Source: Rouxiella silvae | Lineage (GTDB): Bacteria; Pseudomonadota; Gammaproteobacteria; Enterobacterales; Enterobacteriaceae | Reading direction: 5' to 3' | Assembly: GCF_002093625.1 (NCBI RefSeq) | Contig: NZ_MRWD01000020.1 | Span: 17,122 to 81,121 of the forward strand | DNA length: 64,000 nucleotides | Part shown: positions 7,903 through 16,728 of the stretch, in pieces | Numbering within the stretch: position 1 is the first letter of the stretch | Layout: each line of letters starts with the position of its first letter | The notes under the pieces: generated by a model | Seen by the model: the letters and a program-made list of their open reading frames with translations, nothing else | Database searches by the model: none | Told to the model about the DNA's origin: nothing | Translations under genes and position numbers: made by a program

Positions 7903-10119
7903 GTGAGCAGGCTTAACTTTAAAAATCGAAAACTTTCCGTGAATAACAAAACTTCAATTTCAACTTTCGTTTTATTGTCTATGTTTCAGCCGTTATCAGT
8001 CAGTTATGCGCAAACGTCCGCGCCTGCTGATAAGCCGTCTGCCGCTGACAAAAAGGTTAAGTCCGATTCCCAAGGCAACACGCTGCTTATTGTTGCGCAA
8101 CAGCAAAACGGTGGACTGTCGGAGCTCGATACGCCCGCTGCGGTTAGCGTAGTCAATGGTGACGATGTGCGTGACAGCCGGCCTCAGGTCAATCTCTCGG
8201 AAAGTTTAACCGGCGTTCCTGGCCTACAGGTTCAAAATCGTCAAAACTATTCGCAAGATCTCCAGCTTTCCGTTCGCGGCTTTGGCAGCAGCTCGACTTA
8301 TGGCGTGAGCGGCGTGCGTATTTACGTTGATGGCATTCCGGCGACCATGCCTGACGGGCAGGGCCAGACGTCAAACATCGACCTCAGTTCTGTTGATAAA
8401 ATTGAAGTTCTGCGCGGTCCGTTCTCAGCGCTTTATGGCAATGCCTCAGGCGGCGTCGTTAACGTCGAAACACAAACCGGCCAACAGCCGACCACGTTAA
8501 CCGCCGGGACTTACTTCGGCAGCTACGGCTCATTTCGCAACAGCGTAAAAGCCTCAGGTTCGACCGGCGACGGCACCCACCCCGGTGACGTAAATTACAC
8601 CATTTCAGCCTCACGCTTTACCACGCAGGGCTTTCGCGACCACAGTTCGGCGCGTAAAAATCTCGGCAACGGCAAACTTGGCGTGCGCATCGACGATCGC
8701 AGCACCCTGACGCTGATGTTCAACAGTGTCACCGTTGACGCGGGTGACCCAGGCGGGTTGACCGAATCAGAATGGAAGGCCAACCCAACGCAGTCTCCGC
8801 GTGCCGATCAGTACAACACGCGCAAGTCGATAGATCAGACTCAGGTCGGTTTGCGCTATGTGCGCGAAATGACGGACAACGACGAGCTGAGCATCATGAC
8901 CTATAAGGGTGAACGTCACACCACGCAGTATCAGTCAATTCCACCAGGACCCCAGGCGAGTCCGGCTTATCCGGGCGGCGTTATCGTGCTCGAACGTCGC
9001 TATCAGGGCATCGATACGCGCTGGAAACACGACGGCCAGTTAGGCGCGGTGCCGGTCACGCTGATTGGCGGTCTGGACTATGAAACCATGACGGAACGCC
9101 GCATGGGGTACAAAAACTTTATCGTTGAAAACGGCGTTAACGAGTACGGCGTCAAGGGTGACGAGCGCCGCAACGAAAAGAACAAGATGTGGAATCTTGA
9201 CCCTTATTTGCAGAGCACCTGGAAACTGACCGACCGCTGGACGCTGAATGCGGGCGTGCGCTACAGCACCGTCAGTTTCAGCTCAAAAGATTATTACATC
9301 GTTCCCGGCAATGGCGACGATAGCGGCAGCACGCGCTATCACAAAGCGTTGCCAATGGGATCGCTGAGCTATGCGCTGACGCCGGCCTCAAATCTCTATG
9401 TTTCAGCGGGACGCGGCTTCGAAACGCCAACCATTAACCAACTTTCTTACCGCCCCGACGGTTCTACCGGTTTGAACATCAACCTGAAACCGTCGACCAG
9501 CAACACCGTTGAGCTGGGCAGTAAAACGCGTATTGGCTATGGCCTGCTGACGGCGGCTATTTTCCAGACTGACACCGATAATGACTTGGCGGTTGCGACC
9601 AGCGGCAGCGGACGCAGCAGCTATGCCAACGTCGGCAAAACGCGCCGTCGCGGTCTCGAGCTGTCATTCGACCAGCAGTTTTCCTCTGACTGGCGTTTGC
9701 GCATGGCCTGGACGCTGCTTGATGCCACCTATCGAGACAACGTGAATACCTCGGTCAGCAACATTCCCGCAGGCAACAAGCTGCCGGGCATTGCGCGTAA
9801 CTCGGCCTATGCTTCATTGGGTTGGGCGCCGCCTGAGGGCTTCCACGCCGGAGCCGAGCTGCGTTACATGAGCGATATTCAGGCCAACGATGCCAACACG
9901 GCGCAGGCTCCGGCCTATACCCTCACCAGCCTGAATGCCGGTTACCGACTTAACTGGCGCAGCAACTGGTCACTGGACCTGTTTACCCGCGTCGACAACC
10001 TGTTTGACCGCCACTACGTCGGCTCGGTTATCGTGAATGAAACCAATAGCCGTTATTTTGAACCGGCACCTGGAAGAAATTGGGGCGGCGGCGCAACGCT
10101 TACCTATACTTTCGAATAA
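7903..10119 (+). CDS. pqqU: TonB-dependent outer-membrane receptor PqqU (YncD)
   Basis: A 738-residue TonB-dependent receptor that matches E. coli YncD along its length: SELDTPAAVSVV, NLSESLTGVPGLQVQNRQNY, YVDGIPATMPDGQGQTSNID, VEVLRGPFSALYGNASGGV-like plug motifs, and barrel segments such as DPYLQSTWKLTDRW and SRYFEPAPGRNWGGG before a final Phe-Glu. YncD has been renamed PqqU because it imports the redox cofactor PQQ. A signal peptide ends near SVSYA-Q, and a TonB-box-like TLLIVAQ follows about 25 residues later. The frame opens with GTG at 7903, and another in-frame GTG lies at 7939. Neither has a strong ribosome-binding site, so the start is uncertain by about 12 residues. The next gene encodes PQQ-dependent glucose dehydrogenase, so the receptor probably supplies its cofactor. 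Confidence 0.93.
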   Translation: MSRLNFKNRKLSVNNKTSISTFVLLSMFQPLSVSYAQTSAPADKPSAADKKVKSDSQGNTLLIVAQQQNGGLSELDTPAAVSVVNGDDVRDSRPQVNLSESLTGVPGLQVQNRQNYSQDLQLSVRGFGSSSTYGVSGVRIYVDGIPATMPDGQGQTSNIDLSSVDKIEVLRGPFSALYGNASGGVVNVETQTGQQPTTLTAGTYFGSYGSFRNSVKASGSTGDGTHPGDVNYTISASRFTTQGFRDHSSARKNLGNGKLGVRIDDRSTLTLMFNSVTVDAGDPGGLTESEWKANPTQSPRADQYNTRKSIDQTQVGLRYVREMTDNDELSIMTYKGERHTTQYQSIPPGPQASPAYPGGVIVLERRYQGIDTRWKHDGQLGAVPVTLIGGLDYETMTERRMGYKNFIVENGVNEYGVKGDERRNEKNKMWNLDPYLQSTWKLTDRWTLNAGVRYSTVSFSSKDYYIVPGNGDDSGSTRYHKALPMGSLSYALTPASNLYVSAGRGFETPTINQLSYRPDGSTGLNINLKPSTSNTVELGSKTRIGYGLLTAAIFQTDTDNDLAVATSGSGRSSYANVGKTRRRGLELSFDQQFSSDWRLRMAWTLLDATYRDNVNTSVSNIPAGNKLPGIARNSAYASLGWAPPEGFHAGAELRYMSDIQANDANTAQAPAYTLTSLNAGYRLNWRSNWSLDLFTRVDNLFDRHYVGSVIVNETNSRYFEPAPGRNWGGGATLTYTFE

Positions 10120-10324
10120 TTGCTGAAGAAAACTACATTGGCTCCCGCCAGGGAACAGGACAGGGCCTTTACAGAACCTAGAGCAAGCTGGCTCTTAACG
10201 CCGATTTAACCGGGTGTTAAAGAGGGCTTGCCCGAGGAAGGACATTCCGCACTACGCCGAATGTTTTTAAGATCTCCTTTCACGGCGAGATCGAAGACAA
10301 TGAAAATCTTGTAAGGTTAATAAT

Positions 10325-12724
10325 ATGCAAACTAAAGCTTCGTTATCGCGCATAGTCGTCATAATCACCGCTTTGTTCGCCGCGTTAAGCGGATTATATT
10401 TATTGGTCGGCGGAATATGGCTGACGGCAATAGGGGGCTCCCTCTATTACATTATCGCCGGTGTTGTTTATCTGGCAACGGCATGGTTGCTTCTGCGCCG
10501 CCGTGCTTCAGTTTTGCTGCTTTATGCCGTGTTCCTTTTGGCAACCACTATTTGGGGCCTGTGGGAAGTGGGGTCCGACTTCTGGGCACTGACGCCGCGT
10601 TTAGACGTGACGTTCTTCCTGGGCCTGTGGATCCTGCTGCCCATCGTTTACAACACCATGAGCAAAAAGAATGCCTTCGCACGCGCTGCGCTGGCAACCT
10701 CGCTGGTGTTCACCGTGGTGGTACTGGTTTACTCAGTATTTAACGATCCGCAGGAAATCAACGGCACCATCCCAGCGGCAGACAATGCACCTGTGCAGTC
10801 TACCTCTGGCGTTGCCGATGCAGACTGGCCTGCCTATGGACGTACCCAGGCGGGCACCCGTTACTCCCCGCTGAGCCAGATCAACGATAAAAACGTTGGT
10901 CAATTGAAAGAGGCCTGGACCTTCCAGACTGGCGACGTGAAAACGGCGCACGATCCAGGTGAATTCACCGATGAAGTTACGCCGATTAAAATTCGCGATA
11001 CGCTTTATCTGTGTACGCCGCACCAGAAACTGTTTGCTCTGGATGCCGCAACCGGTAAGCAGAAGTGGGTATTTGATCCGCAGTTGAAAACCGATCCAAC
11101 CTTCCAGCACGTGACCTGTCGTGGTGTGTCTTACCATGAAGCGCCAGACGTTGCCCAAGGCAATGCTTCAGGTTCTGCTGCACCAGCACTCTGTTCTCGC
11201 CGCGTTCTGCTGCCGGTGAATGACGGTCGCATGTTTGCCCTTGATGCTGAAACAGGCGCGCGCTGCCCTGACTTCGGCAACAATGGCGAACTGAATCTGC
11301 AGAGCAACATGCCTTACGCTTCTGCGGGTCGTTACGAGCCAACTTCACCGCCGATTGTCACTGATAAAGTGATCGTGGTTGCCGGTGCGGTTACCGATAA
11401 CTACTCAACCAAAGAGCCTTCAGGCGTTATCCGTGGTTTCGACGTGAACACCGGTAAACTGCTGTGGGCCTTTGATCCCGGCGCTGCTGATCCGAACAAG
11501 ATCCCTGGTCCGGGCGAAAACTATACGCCTAACTCACCTAACTCTTGGGCACCAGCTGCCTACGATGCGAAGCTGGACCTGGTTTACCTGCCAATCGGTG
11601 TGGAAACCCCTGATATCTGGGGCGGTAACCGTACTCCAGACATGGAGCGTTACGCGAGCAGCCTGCTGGCGCTGAATGCTTCTACCGGTAAACTGGCTTG
11701 GGTGTATCAGACTGTGCACCATGACCTGTGGGATATGGACGTACCGGCTCAGCCCACTCTGGCAGACATTACCGATAAGAACGGTAACAAAGTTCCGGTT
11801 ATCTATGTTCCTACCAAAGTGGGTAACATCTTTGTTCTGGACCGTCGTGACGGCAAGCTGGTTGTGCCTGCAACGGAAAGGCCTGTTCCACAGGGCGCAG
11901 CCAAAGGCGACCACACGTCTCCTACTCAGCCGTTCTCTGACCTGACTTTCCGTCCAGAAGCCAAGCTGACCGGCAAAGACATGTGGGGCGCAACTATCTA
12001 CGACCAACTGATGTGTCGTGTGATGTTCCACCGTCTGCGTTATGAAGGCACGTTCACCCCGCCTTCAGAGCAGGGTACGCTGGTGTTCCCGGGTAACCTG
12101 GGGATGTTCGAGTGGGGCGGTATCTCCGTTGATACCGATCGTCAGCTGGCTATCGCTAACCCGATCGCGCTGCCGTTTACCTCTAAACTGATCCCACGTG
12201 GACCGGGTAACCCAATTGAGCCGCCTGCAGGCTCTACCGGTGGCAGCGGTACCGAGTCTGGTATCCAGACCCAGTACGGCGTGCCTTACGGCGTTGAACT
12301 GAATGCGTTCCTGTCTCCGCTGGGCTTCCCATGTAAGCAACCTTCATGGGGTTACATCTCTGGTGTTGACCTGAAAACTAACGATATCGTTTGGAAAAAA
12401 CGTATCGGTACCGTGCGCGACAGCTCACCAGTGCCGCTGCCGTTCAAGATGGGTATGCCAATGCTGGGTGCGCCAACCTCAACGGCGGGTAACGTATTCT
12501 TCATCGCAGCAACCGCAGACAACTACCTGCGCGCGTTCAACATGAGCAACGGCGACCAACTGTGGCAGGCACGTCTGCCAGCGGGCGGTCAGGCTACTCC
12601 GATGACTTATGAAGTGAACGGCAAGCAGTATGTGGTGATTGCAGCCGGTGGTCATGGTTCATTCGGCACCAAGCTGGGTGACTACATTATCGCCTACGCA
12701 CTGCCGGACGATGCTAAAAAATAA
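10325..12724 (+). CDS. gcd: Membrane-bound PQQ-dependent glucose dehydrogenase
   Basis: A 799-residue quinoprotein, almost the length of E. coli Gcd (796). About 140 N-terminal residues form five membrane helices, followed by a periplasmic eight-bladed propeller starting near DWPAYGRTQAGTRYSPLSQI. Quinoprotein tryptophan-docking repeats are visible (GKQKWVFDP, GKLLWAFDPGA, GKLAWVYQT, GDQLWQARLPAGG). It oxidises periplasmic glucose to gluconolactone and passes electrons to ubiquinone, using PQQ and a divalent metal. The 205-base spacer after pqqU holds no clear terminator, so cotranscription is possible. Only the receptor is seen here and no pqq biosynthesis genes, so the cofactor may be scavenged. 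A terminator hairpin follows. Confidence 0.96.
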   Translation: MQTKASLSRIVVIITALFAALSGLYLLVGGIWLTAIGGSLYYIIAGVVYLATAWLLLRRRASVLLLYAVFLLATTIWGLWEVGSDFWALTPRLDVTFFLGLWILLPIVYNTMSKKNAFARAALATSLVFTVVVLVYSVFNDPQEINGTIPAADNAPVQSTSGVADADWPAYGRTQAGTRYSPLSQINDKNVGQLKEAWTFQTGDVKTAHDPGEFTDEVTPIKIRDTLYLCTPHQKLFALDAATGKQKWVFDPQLKTDPTFQHVTCRGVSYHEAPDVAQGNASGSAAPALCSRRVLLPVNDGRMFALDAETGARCPDFGNNGELNLQSNMPYASAGRYEPTSPPIVTDKVIVVAGAVTDNYSTKEPSGVIRGFDVNTGKLLWAFDPGAADPNKIPGPGENYTPNSPNSWAPAAYDAKLDLVYLPIGVETPDIWGGNRTPDMERYASSLLALNASTGKLAWVYQTVHHDLWDMDVPAQPTLADITDKNGNKVPVIYVPTKVGNIFVLDRRDGKLVVPATERPVPQGAAKGDHTSPTQPFSDLTFRPEAKLTGKDMWGATIYDQLMCRVMFHRLRYEGTFTPPSEQGTLVFPGNLGMFEWGGISVDTDRQLAIANPIALPFTSKLIPRGPGNPIEPPAGSTGGSGTESGIQTQYGVPYGVELNAFLSPLGFPCKQPSWGYISGVDLKTNDIVWKKRIGTVRDSSPVPLPFKMGMPMLGAPTSTAGNVFFIAATADNYLRAFNMSNGDQLWQARLPAGGQATPMTYEVNGKQYVVIAAGGHGSFGTKLGDYIIAYALPDDAKK

Positions 12725-12770
12725 TTAACTTAATGGCGGCGGAAGCTGTCAGCGGTTAACTCGATATCAA

Positions 12771-12800
12771 GGGCCACTCAGCAATGGGTGGCCCTTTTTT
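12771..12800 (+). terminator. Rho-independent terminator after gcd
   Basis: GGGCCAC and GTGGCCC form a 7-bp GC-rich stem around a 10-base loop, followed at once by six T. It lies 47 bases after the gcd stop codon. Confidence 0.9.
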
Positions 12801-12925
12801 GATCCCTTTATGAAATTTACTTAGTTGAAACGTTAGAGTTTTATATTGGCCGGCTCGGTAATGTGTTTACCCTTTCAAACACCAACAGGTGTTCGCCTTC
12901 AGGACACTTTCACCGAGATCGATTA

Positions 12926-15900
12926 ATGAATAATCAGCCCGTTTCACAACATTATATTGTATCGCCCGCGTTAATCACGGCGGTTAAGGTGATAACCCTT
13001 CCACAAAATATTGTCGTTGTTCCGACCGTGCTTATGGTGGTGAACAATCCTGCTCAGCCCGCGTCAACAAGCGGGGAAAGTGGCTTCAGTACCGCCGTAA
13101 ACCTCCCTGGCAATAATACGTTTAATCGTGCGGAATTTTTTTCCAGGGCGGAATGTATATCAAGACAACAGATCGAGGCGGCAAAATTAGCCACACCAAG
13201 ACTCCCCCTTCAGACCGGGAGTGAGTATGTGACTACGCTGGTAAATGCACCGGGAGGAGACAGACTTAGTGCAAAACAGTTGGCGGATGCGGCGGATGTT
13301 TCACGCTATACGGTGGGCCACATCATAGAAATTAGAGGCGAAACGAAAGGGACGACGTCCTTACGAGAGATTAAACGTGATGAAGGGGAAACCGATTTAA
13401 AGTACGGAAGAAGATTAAAATTACTTAGGCCTAACTACTCTAATGATGATTATGTCGCGGTATCGGGTGCGGCTAGAACGACGTTATTAGACTACCCCGA
13501 ATTTCAGCCAGATACGCCTAAGGTAGCATCGTTAAGAACCAAACCAGAGGCTGAGCAACGTGAACATGAGTCAGTCAAGGACTGGGGGTTACGTTTAATG
13601 ACTGAGTATAAACTGGCTCCAGCCGAATGTGCCCGTTACTGCGATCAAAAAGTCGGAATTTTCCGGTCATTGAGTCTCAAACGCACTGCTGGGCAGGCCA
13701 GTGACCCAAAAAAAGTGGTAAAGGCGCAACAGGCGGCTAATGTGTTCACTAAGCCTGATCTACCTGCGCCCGTTCTCATCAATATTGCCACTGCACCCAA
13801 TTTGACAATGGCCATGAAAGCGCCAAATAATTTTCCAGCTGCGGACGTACCGCAGGCGACAATTGATCTTTCTGATATTGAATATGCCAATTTCACACCG
13901 ATAGGTTCACCGGCGCCAGTGCAGAGTCCTCTCTCGCCACCGCCGCTTGCCTCCTCATCCCATGAGCGTGCATATCTATTGCAAGAAGCTAACCAAATCA
14001 ATTCGCTGCTTAACGCTGCTGATTTCCCGCCGACACGATTCATTACCGTCCAAGGTAATGACGCAACCATTAATACTTACCGAAGAGTAAATATGCCGAT
14101 TTCGTCAAGTGCTAATCCTCACAACGAAATCCGACTGATGCGGACTAATCTGCCTACTGGCAGTGCGACACAAGCATATTATGAGCTGTGTGACGGTGCC
14201 TACCGTGTTCCTAATCGTCACGATGCAGAGTCGCTGTATCGCGCATTGGCGCAGTACGAAGTATTGCAAGTCTCTGCGATTCCTATCGCCCAATTAGATC
14301 CTGATACCGTCACGCCGGGTGAAAATAACAGTAAGAATGAAGAAGAAAATAACAGAGAGCATGAAGCTGCCCAGCTGGGAGCAGATGCCAGAATGAGTGT
14401 TGTCGAGACAATAAGGCGTTATCAGGAAATGGCGGGAAATGCGTTAATGGCTCAGCCAGCCATGACGACCCACATTACGCGTGTCGATGACTCACCAGAA
14501 GGCATCGCGTCGTTATCGAGTTCGATAAGTTCGCTCTCAGTAGAAGAGAGGGCACCCGCGGCGAAAAAGGCCAAGTTACGGCAGATGATATGGAAAGCAG
14601 AACCAGAAAAATTACCGGGTTTATTAATCGAACTAGAAAAGGTTACGGCGAAAAGTCCTGCGGAGGTTTTAAATTGGATCAGCAGTGAACAGTTAATGGA
14701 GCATGCGGTTCTCGCAGTCTTAAGCGGAAAGGCTCATCATACGGGGTCAAGGGTGATGCGAGATACGGCGAAGGCGCTATTCAATATTCTAGCAACCCAA
14801 TCTGAATTACTACATCAAGTTTACAATACGCTATTTCCAAATAACCGTGAGCTGGGCCTTCGCTTTGTTAATACAATACCTTTGGTTATCCACTCGACGA
14901 CGGGCGTAGTTATCACCCAATTGCTTAAAAAATTATGCGAAAATTCTGAAGTCAGGAGAGAGATAAAAGAATTTTTCAAAGAAAAATATGTCGCTGACAG
15001 AGAGATGAGCGAAGAATATTCGCTTGGTAGTAATTTTTACGGGCGCCTTGGAATAATGTCCCGTGAAATGGCCCCAGCAAATAATAGTCTGGAGGAACGT
15101 AAAAGGAAAAATAAAGAAGACAGTATTGAAGGGGGGGGGCAACAAGCAGATAATTGGAAGTCAAATCTGTCAATATCACTAGAAACTTTGCGCGAAAGTG
15201 GATTATCTAGGCGCACATCATTCTGGCGCACGCTAACACACAAAAAACTTTTCAATAAGCCAACGGCAGAAGAGCAAGCACGCCAGCGCAATAACCTTGC
15301 CAGGATTATGTATGAGCATGTGCTGCCGATGTCTGAGGATAGGATACAAAGGTTACTGCAACTAGATTTAGAGAAATATACTCGCTGGGAAACGAATACC
15401 AACGCATTTCGTGCCTCAGGACGAAAACTTCATGATGAACAACAGAAGGTTAGGGCGCAAAAACGGCTGGAGTCGTTTGCCGCGACGGCGCTAGCTTCGA
15501 CTTCTTTGGCTATTCATGGGCAGAGACGCGCGGCTGCACGTAATGCCGAAAAATACCTGGAACAGGATGCTCTAAAAAATAGGCAGTGGCAGGAAGACCG
15601 GACAGTCCGCGATGTTGCCAACGAGACGCTACGCCTGCGGTCGCCTAATTTTATTGCGGCGGCGGCGGGCGCGGTAATCAATGCGTCGATGGGCGAGCTT
15701 CAAAGTCGAGTCAGGCCTTCGGCAGCCAGTATTCGTTCGTTAATTCGTGAAGGCCACGCCCTGCAAGAAAATGAAAAAATGAAATCGAAAATCAGTAGCC
15801 CTCAGAGTGTGGCTTTGAATGAAGAGGCCTCAATAGACCAGCCTTATTCGCCATTAACGCGTCCCGGCAGTGTGAGTTCGCAGATTGAAGGCCATATTAA

Positions 15901-16453
15901 TGAAATTGTGGACAGGAGCGAGTTTGCTAGGGAGGAGGACATTCCTTCTATTCATTCAAGCGACTTTGATTCCGATATCGATAATAGCCTATGGACGCTT
16001 GACAGTGAAGCAACGGAGGTATATTCCCAGGCAGATGCTATGTCAGTTGATACCAGTATTTACTCGCTGGATGATTCAGTGACAAGTAGAGAACTTACAA
16101 ACGAACCTAATCTAGGATTCAATGAAACCCTAGACAGAACGATTGTCCTGTTGGACAGATTTAATAATACTCTCGATGCAGAATTGCCCGCTATAGAAGT
16201 CGATCAGCAGGAAGTCGACGCTCTTTTGACTCGATATATCGAAGAGCATGATTTGAATTTGCGGATTTCTTTACCAAACACTCCTCTACATGAACCCGGT
16301 GTAGATGAACTTTCCCTCGAAAATATAGAGCTTCAGATTATTGAAGAAATAAAAATAGTAGAGGAGGGCAATAAACAACCCTATTCCCGACAAGCTACTC
16401 GACCCGTTGATCCGTCGCCGCGGCATGAACAAACCGCCTTGCTGGCGGACTAA
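12926..16453 (+). CDS. Giant OTU-like pseudoenzyme with N-terminal repeats (paralogue A)
   Basis: A 1175-residue soluble protein of no named family that I recognise. It is paralogous to the next gene over most of its length. Order: a Pro/Ser-rich lead; three degenerate repeats of about 55 residues with HTH-like cores (LSAKQLADAADVSRYTV; LKYGRRLKLLRPNYSNDDY; KDWGLRLMTEYKLAPAECAR); a Pro-rich linker; a permuted OTU-like segment near residues 415-445; an alpha-helical domain from VLNWISSEQL; coiled-coil stretches (RNAEKYLEQDALKNRQWQED); an acidic tail. In the OTU segment the His of the paralogue is Tyr, the Asn is Glu and the Cys is Ser (YYEL and DAESLYRALA), so it should be catalytically dead. 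A nine-G run lies at 15131-15139. Start: the frame opens with GTG at 12863; the ATG at 12926 with a weak GAG upstream is preferred. No signal peptide is seen. The gene looks more AT-rich than its flanks, which hints at transfer. Confidence 0.75.
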   Translation: MNNQPVSQHYIVSPALITAVKVITLPQNIVVVPTVLMVVNNPAQPASTSGESGFSTAVNLPGNNTFNRAEFFSRAECISRQQIEAAKLATPRLPLQTGSEYVTTLVNAPGGDRLSAKQLADAADVSRYTVGHIIEIRGETKGTTSLREIKRDEGETDLKYGRRLKLLRPNYSNDDYVAVSGAARTTLLDYPEFQPDTPKVASLRTKPEAEQREHESVKDWGLRLMTEYKLAPAECARYCDQKVGIFRSLSLKRTAGQASDPKKVVKAQQAANVFTKPDLPAPVLINIATAPNLTMAMKAPNNFPAADVPQATIDLSDIEYANFTPIGSPAPVQSPLSPPPLASSSHERAYLLQEANQINSLLNAADFPPTRFITVQGNDATINTYRRVNMPISSSANPHNEIRLMRTNLPTGSATQAYYELCDGAYRVPNRHDAESLYRALAQYEVLQVSAIPIAQLDPDTVTPGENNSKNEEENNREHEAAQLGADARMSVVETIRRYQEMAGNALMAQPAMTTHITRVDDSPEGIASLSSSISSLSVEERAPAAKKAKLRQMIWKAEPEKLPGLLIELEKVTAKSPAEVLNWISSEQLMEHAVLAVLSGKAHHTGSRVMRDTAKALFNILATQSELLHQVYNTLFPNNRELGLRFVNTIPLVIHSTTGVVITQLLKKLCENSEVRREIKEFFKEKYVADREMSEEYSLGSNFYGRLGIMSREMAPANNSLEERKRKNKEDSIEGGGQQADNWKSNLSISLETLRESGLSRRTSFWRTLTHKKLFNKPTAEEQARQRNNLARIMYEHVLPMSEDRIQRLLQLDLEKYTRWETNTNAFRASGRKLHDEQQKVRAQKRLESFAATALASTSLAIHGQRRAAARNAEKYLEQDALKNRQWQEDRTVRDVANETLRLRSPNFIAAAAGAVINASMGELQSRVRPSAASIRSLIREGHALQENEKMKSKISSPQSVALNEEASIDQPYSPLTRPGSVSSQIEGHINEIVDRSEFAREEDIPSIHSSDFDSDIDNSLWTLDSEATEVYSQADAMSVDTSIYSLDDSVTSRELTNEPNLGFNETLDRTIVLLDRFNNTLDAELPAIEVDQQEVDALLTRYIEEHDLNLRISLPNTPLHEPGVDELSLENIELQIIEEIKIVEEGNKQPYSRQATRPVDPSPRHEQTALLAD
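15131..15139 (+). repeat. Nine-G homopolymer inside paralogue A
   Basis: An uninterrupted run of nine G encodes Gly-Gly-Gly within the reading frame, about 60 percent of the way along the gene. Runs of this length can slip during replication and switch a gene on and off, and they are also a common place for sequencing errors. In this assembly the frame is intact on both sides. Confidence 0.85.
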
Positions 16454-16477
16454 GCTCGACGTTTACAGCGTTTAATT

Positions 16478-16506
16478 AAGGGACATCGCGTTGTCCTTTC
16501 TTTTGT
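16478..16506 (+). terminator. Weak terminator-like hairpin after paralogue A
   Basis: GGACA (16481-16485) pairs with TGTCC (16492-16496), flanked by an A-rich left side and a pyrimidine tract TTTCTTTT on the right. The stem is short, so termination may be partial. The 275-base gap to the next gene may also hold its own promoter; I see no clear one and no HrpL-type box. Confidence 0.45.
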
Positions 16507-16728
16507 CCGTTTCATTAATGGCAGACAGTGAATGTTTCAAGCCGTGTTTACCGATTGAACCATTCGTTAATGGGGTGTCTACTTTTTTTGGCCCTTTTTC
16601 GTCATGAAAAAATTATTCAAATGATTGAAAAATAGCAGTGATTTATTAGCCGAACACGTAGTCTCTCTTCTCCTTCTATTGGTAAGTAACGCGTTATTGC
16701 AACGCCTCTTCATAGAGAGTGACACCCG

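Noticed and set aside
12725..12925. HrpL-type promoter before the OTU pair
   Set aside because: No GGAAC...CCAC arrangement is present here or in the 275-base gap before the second gene.
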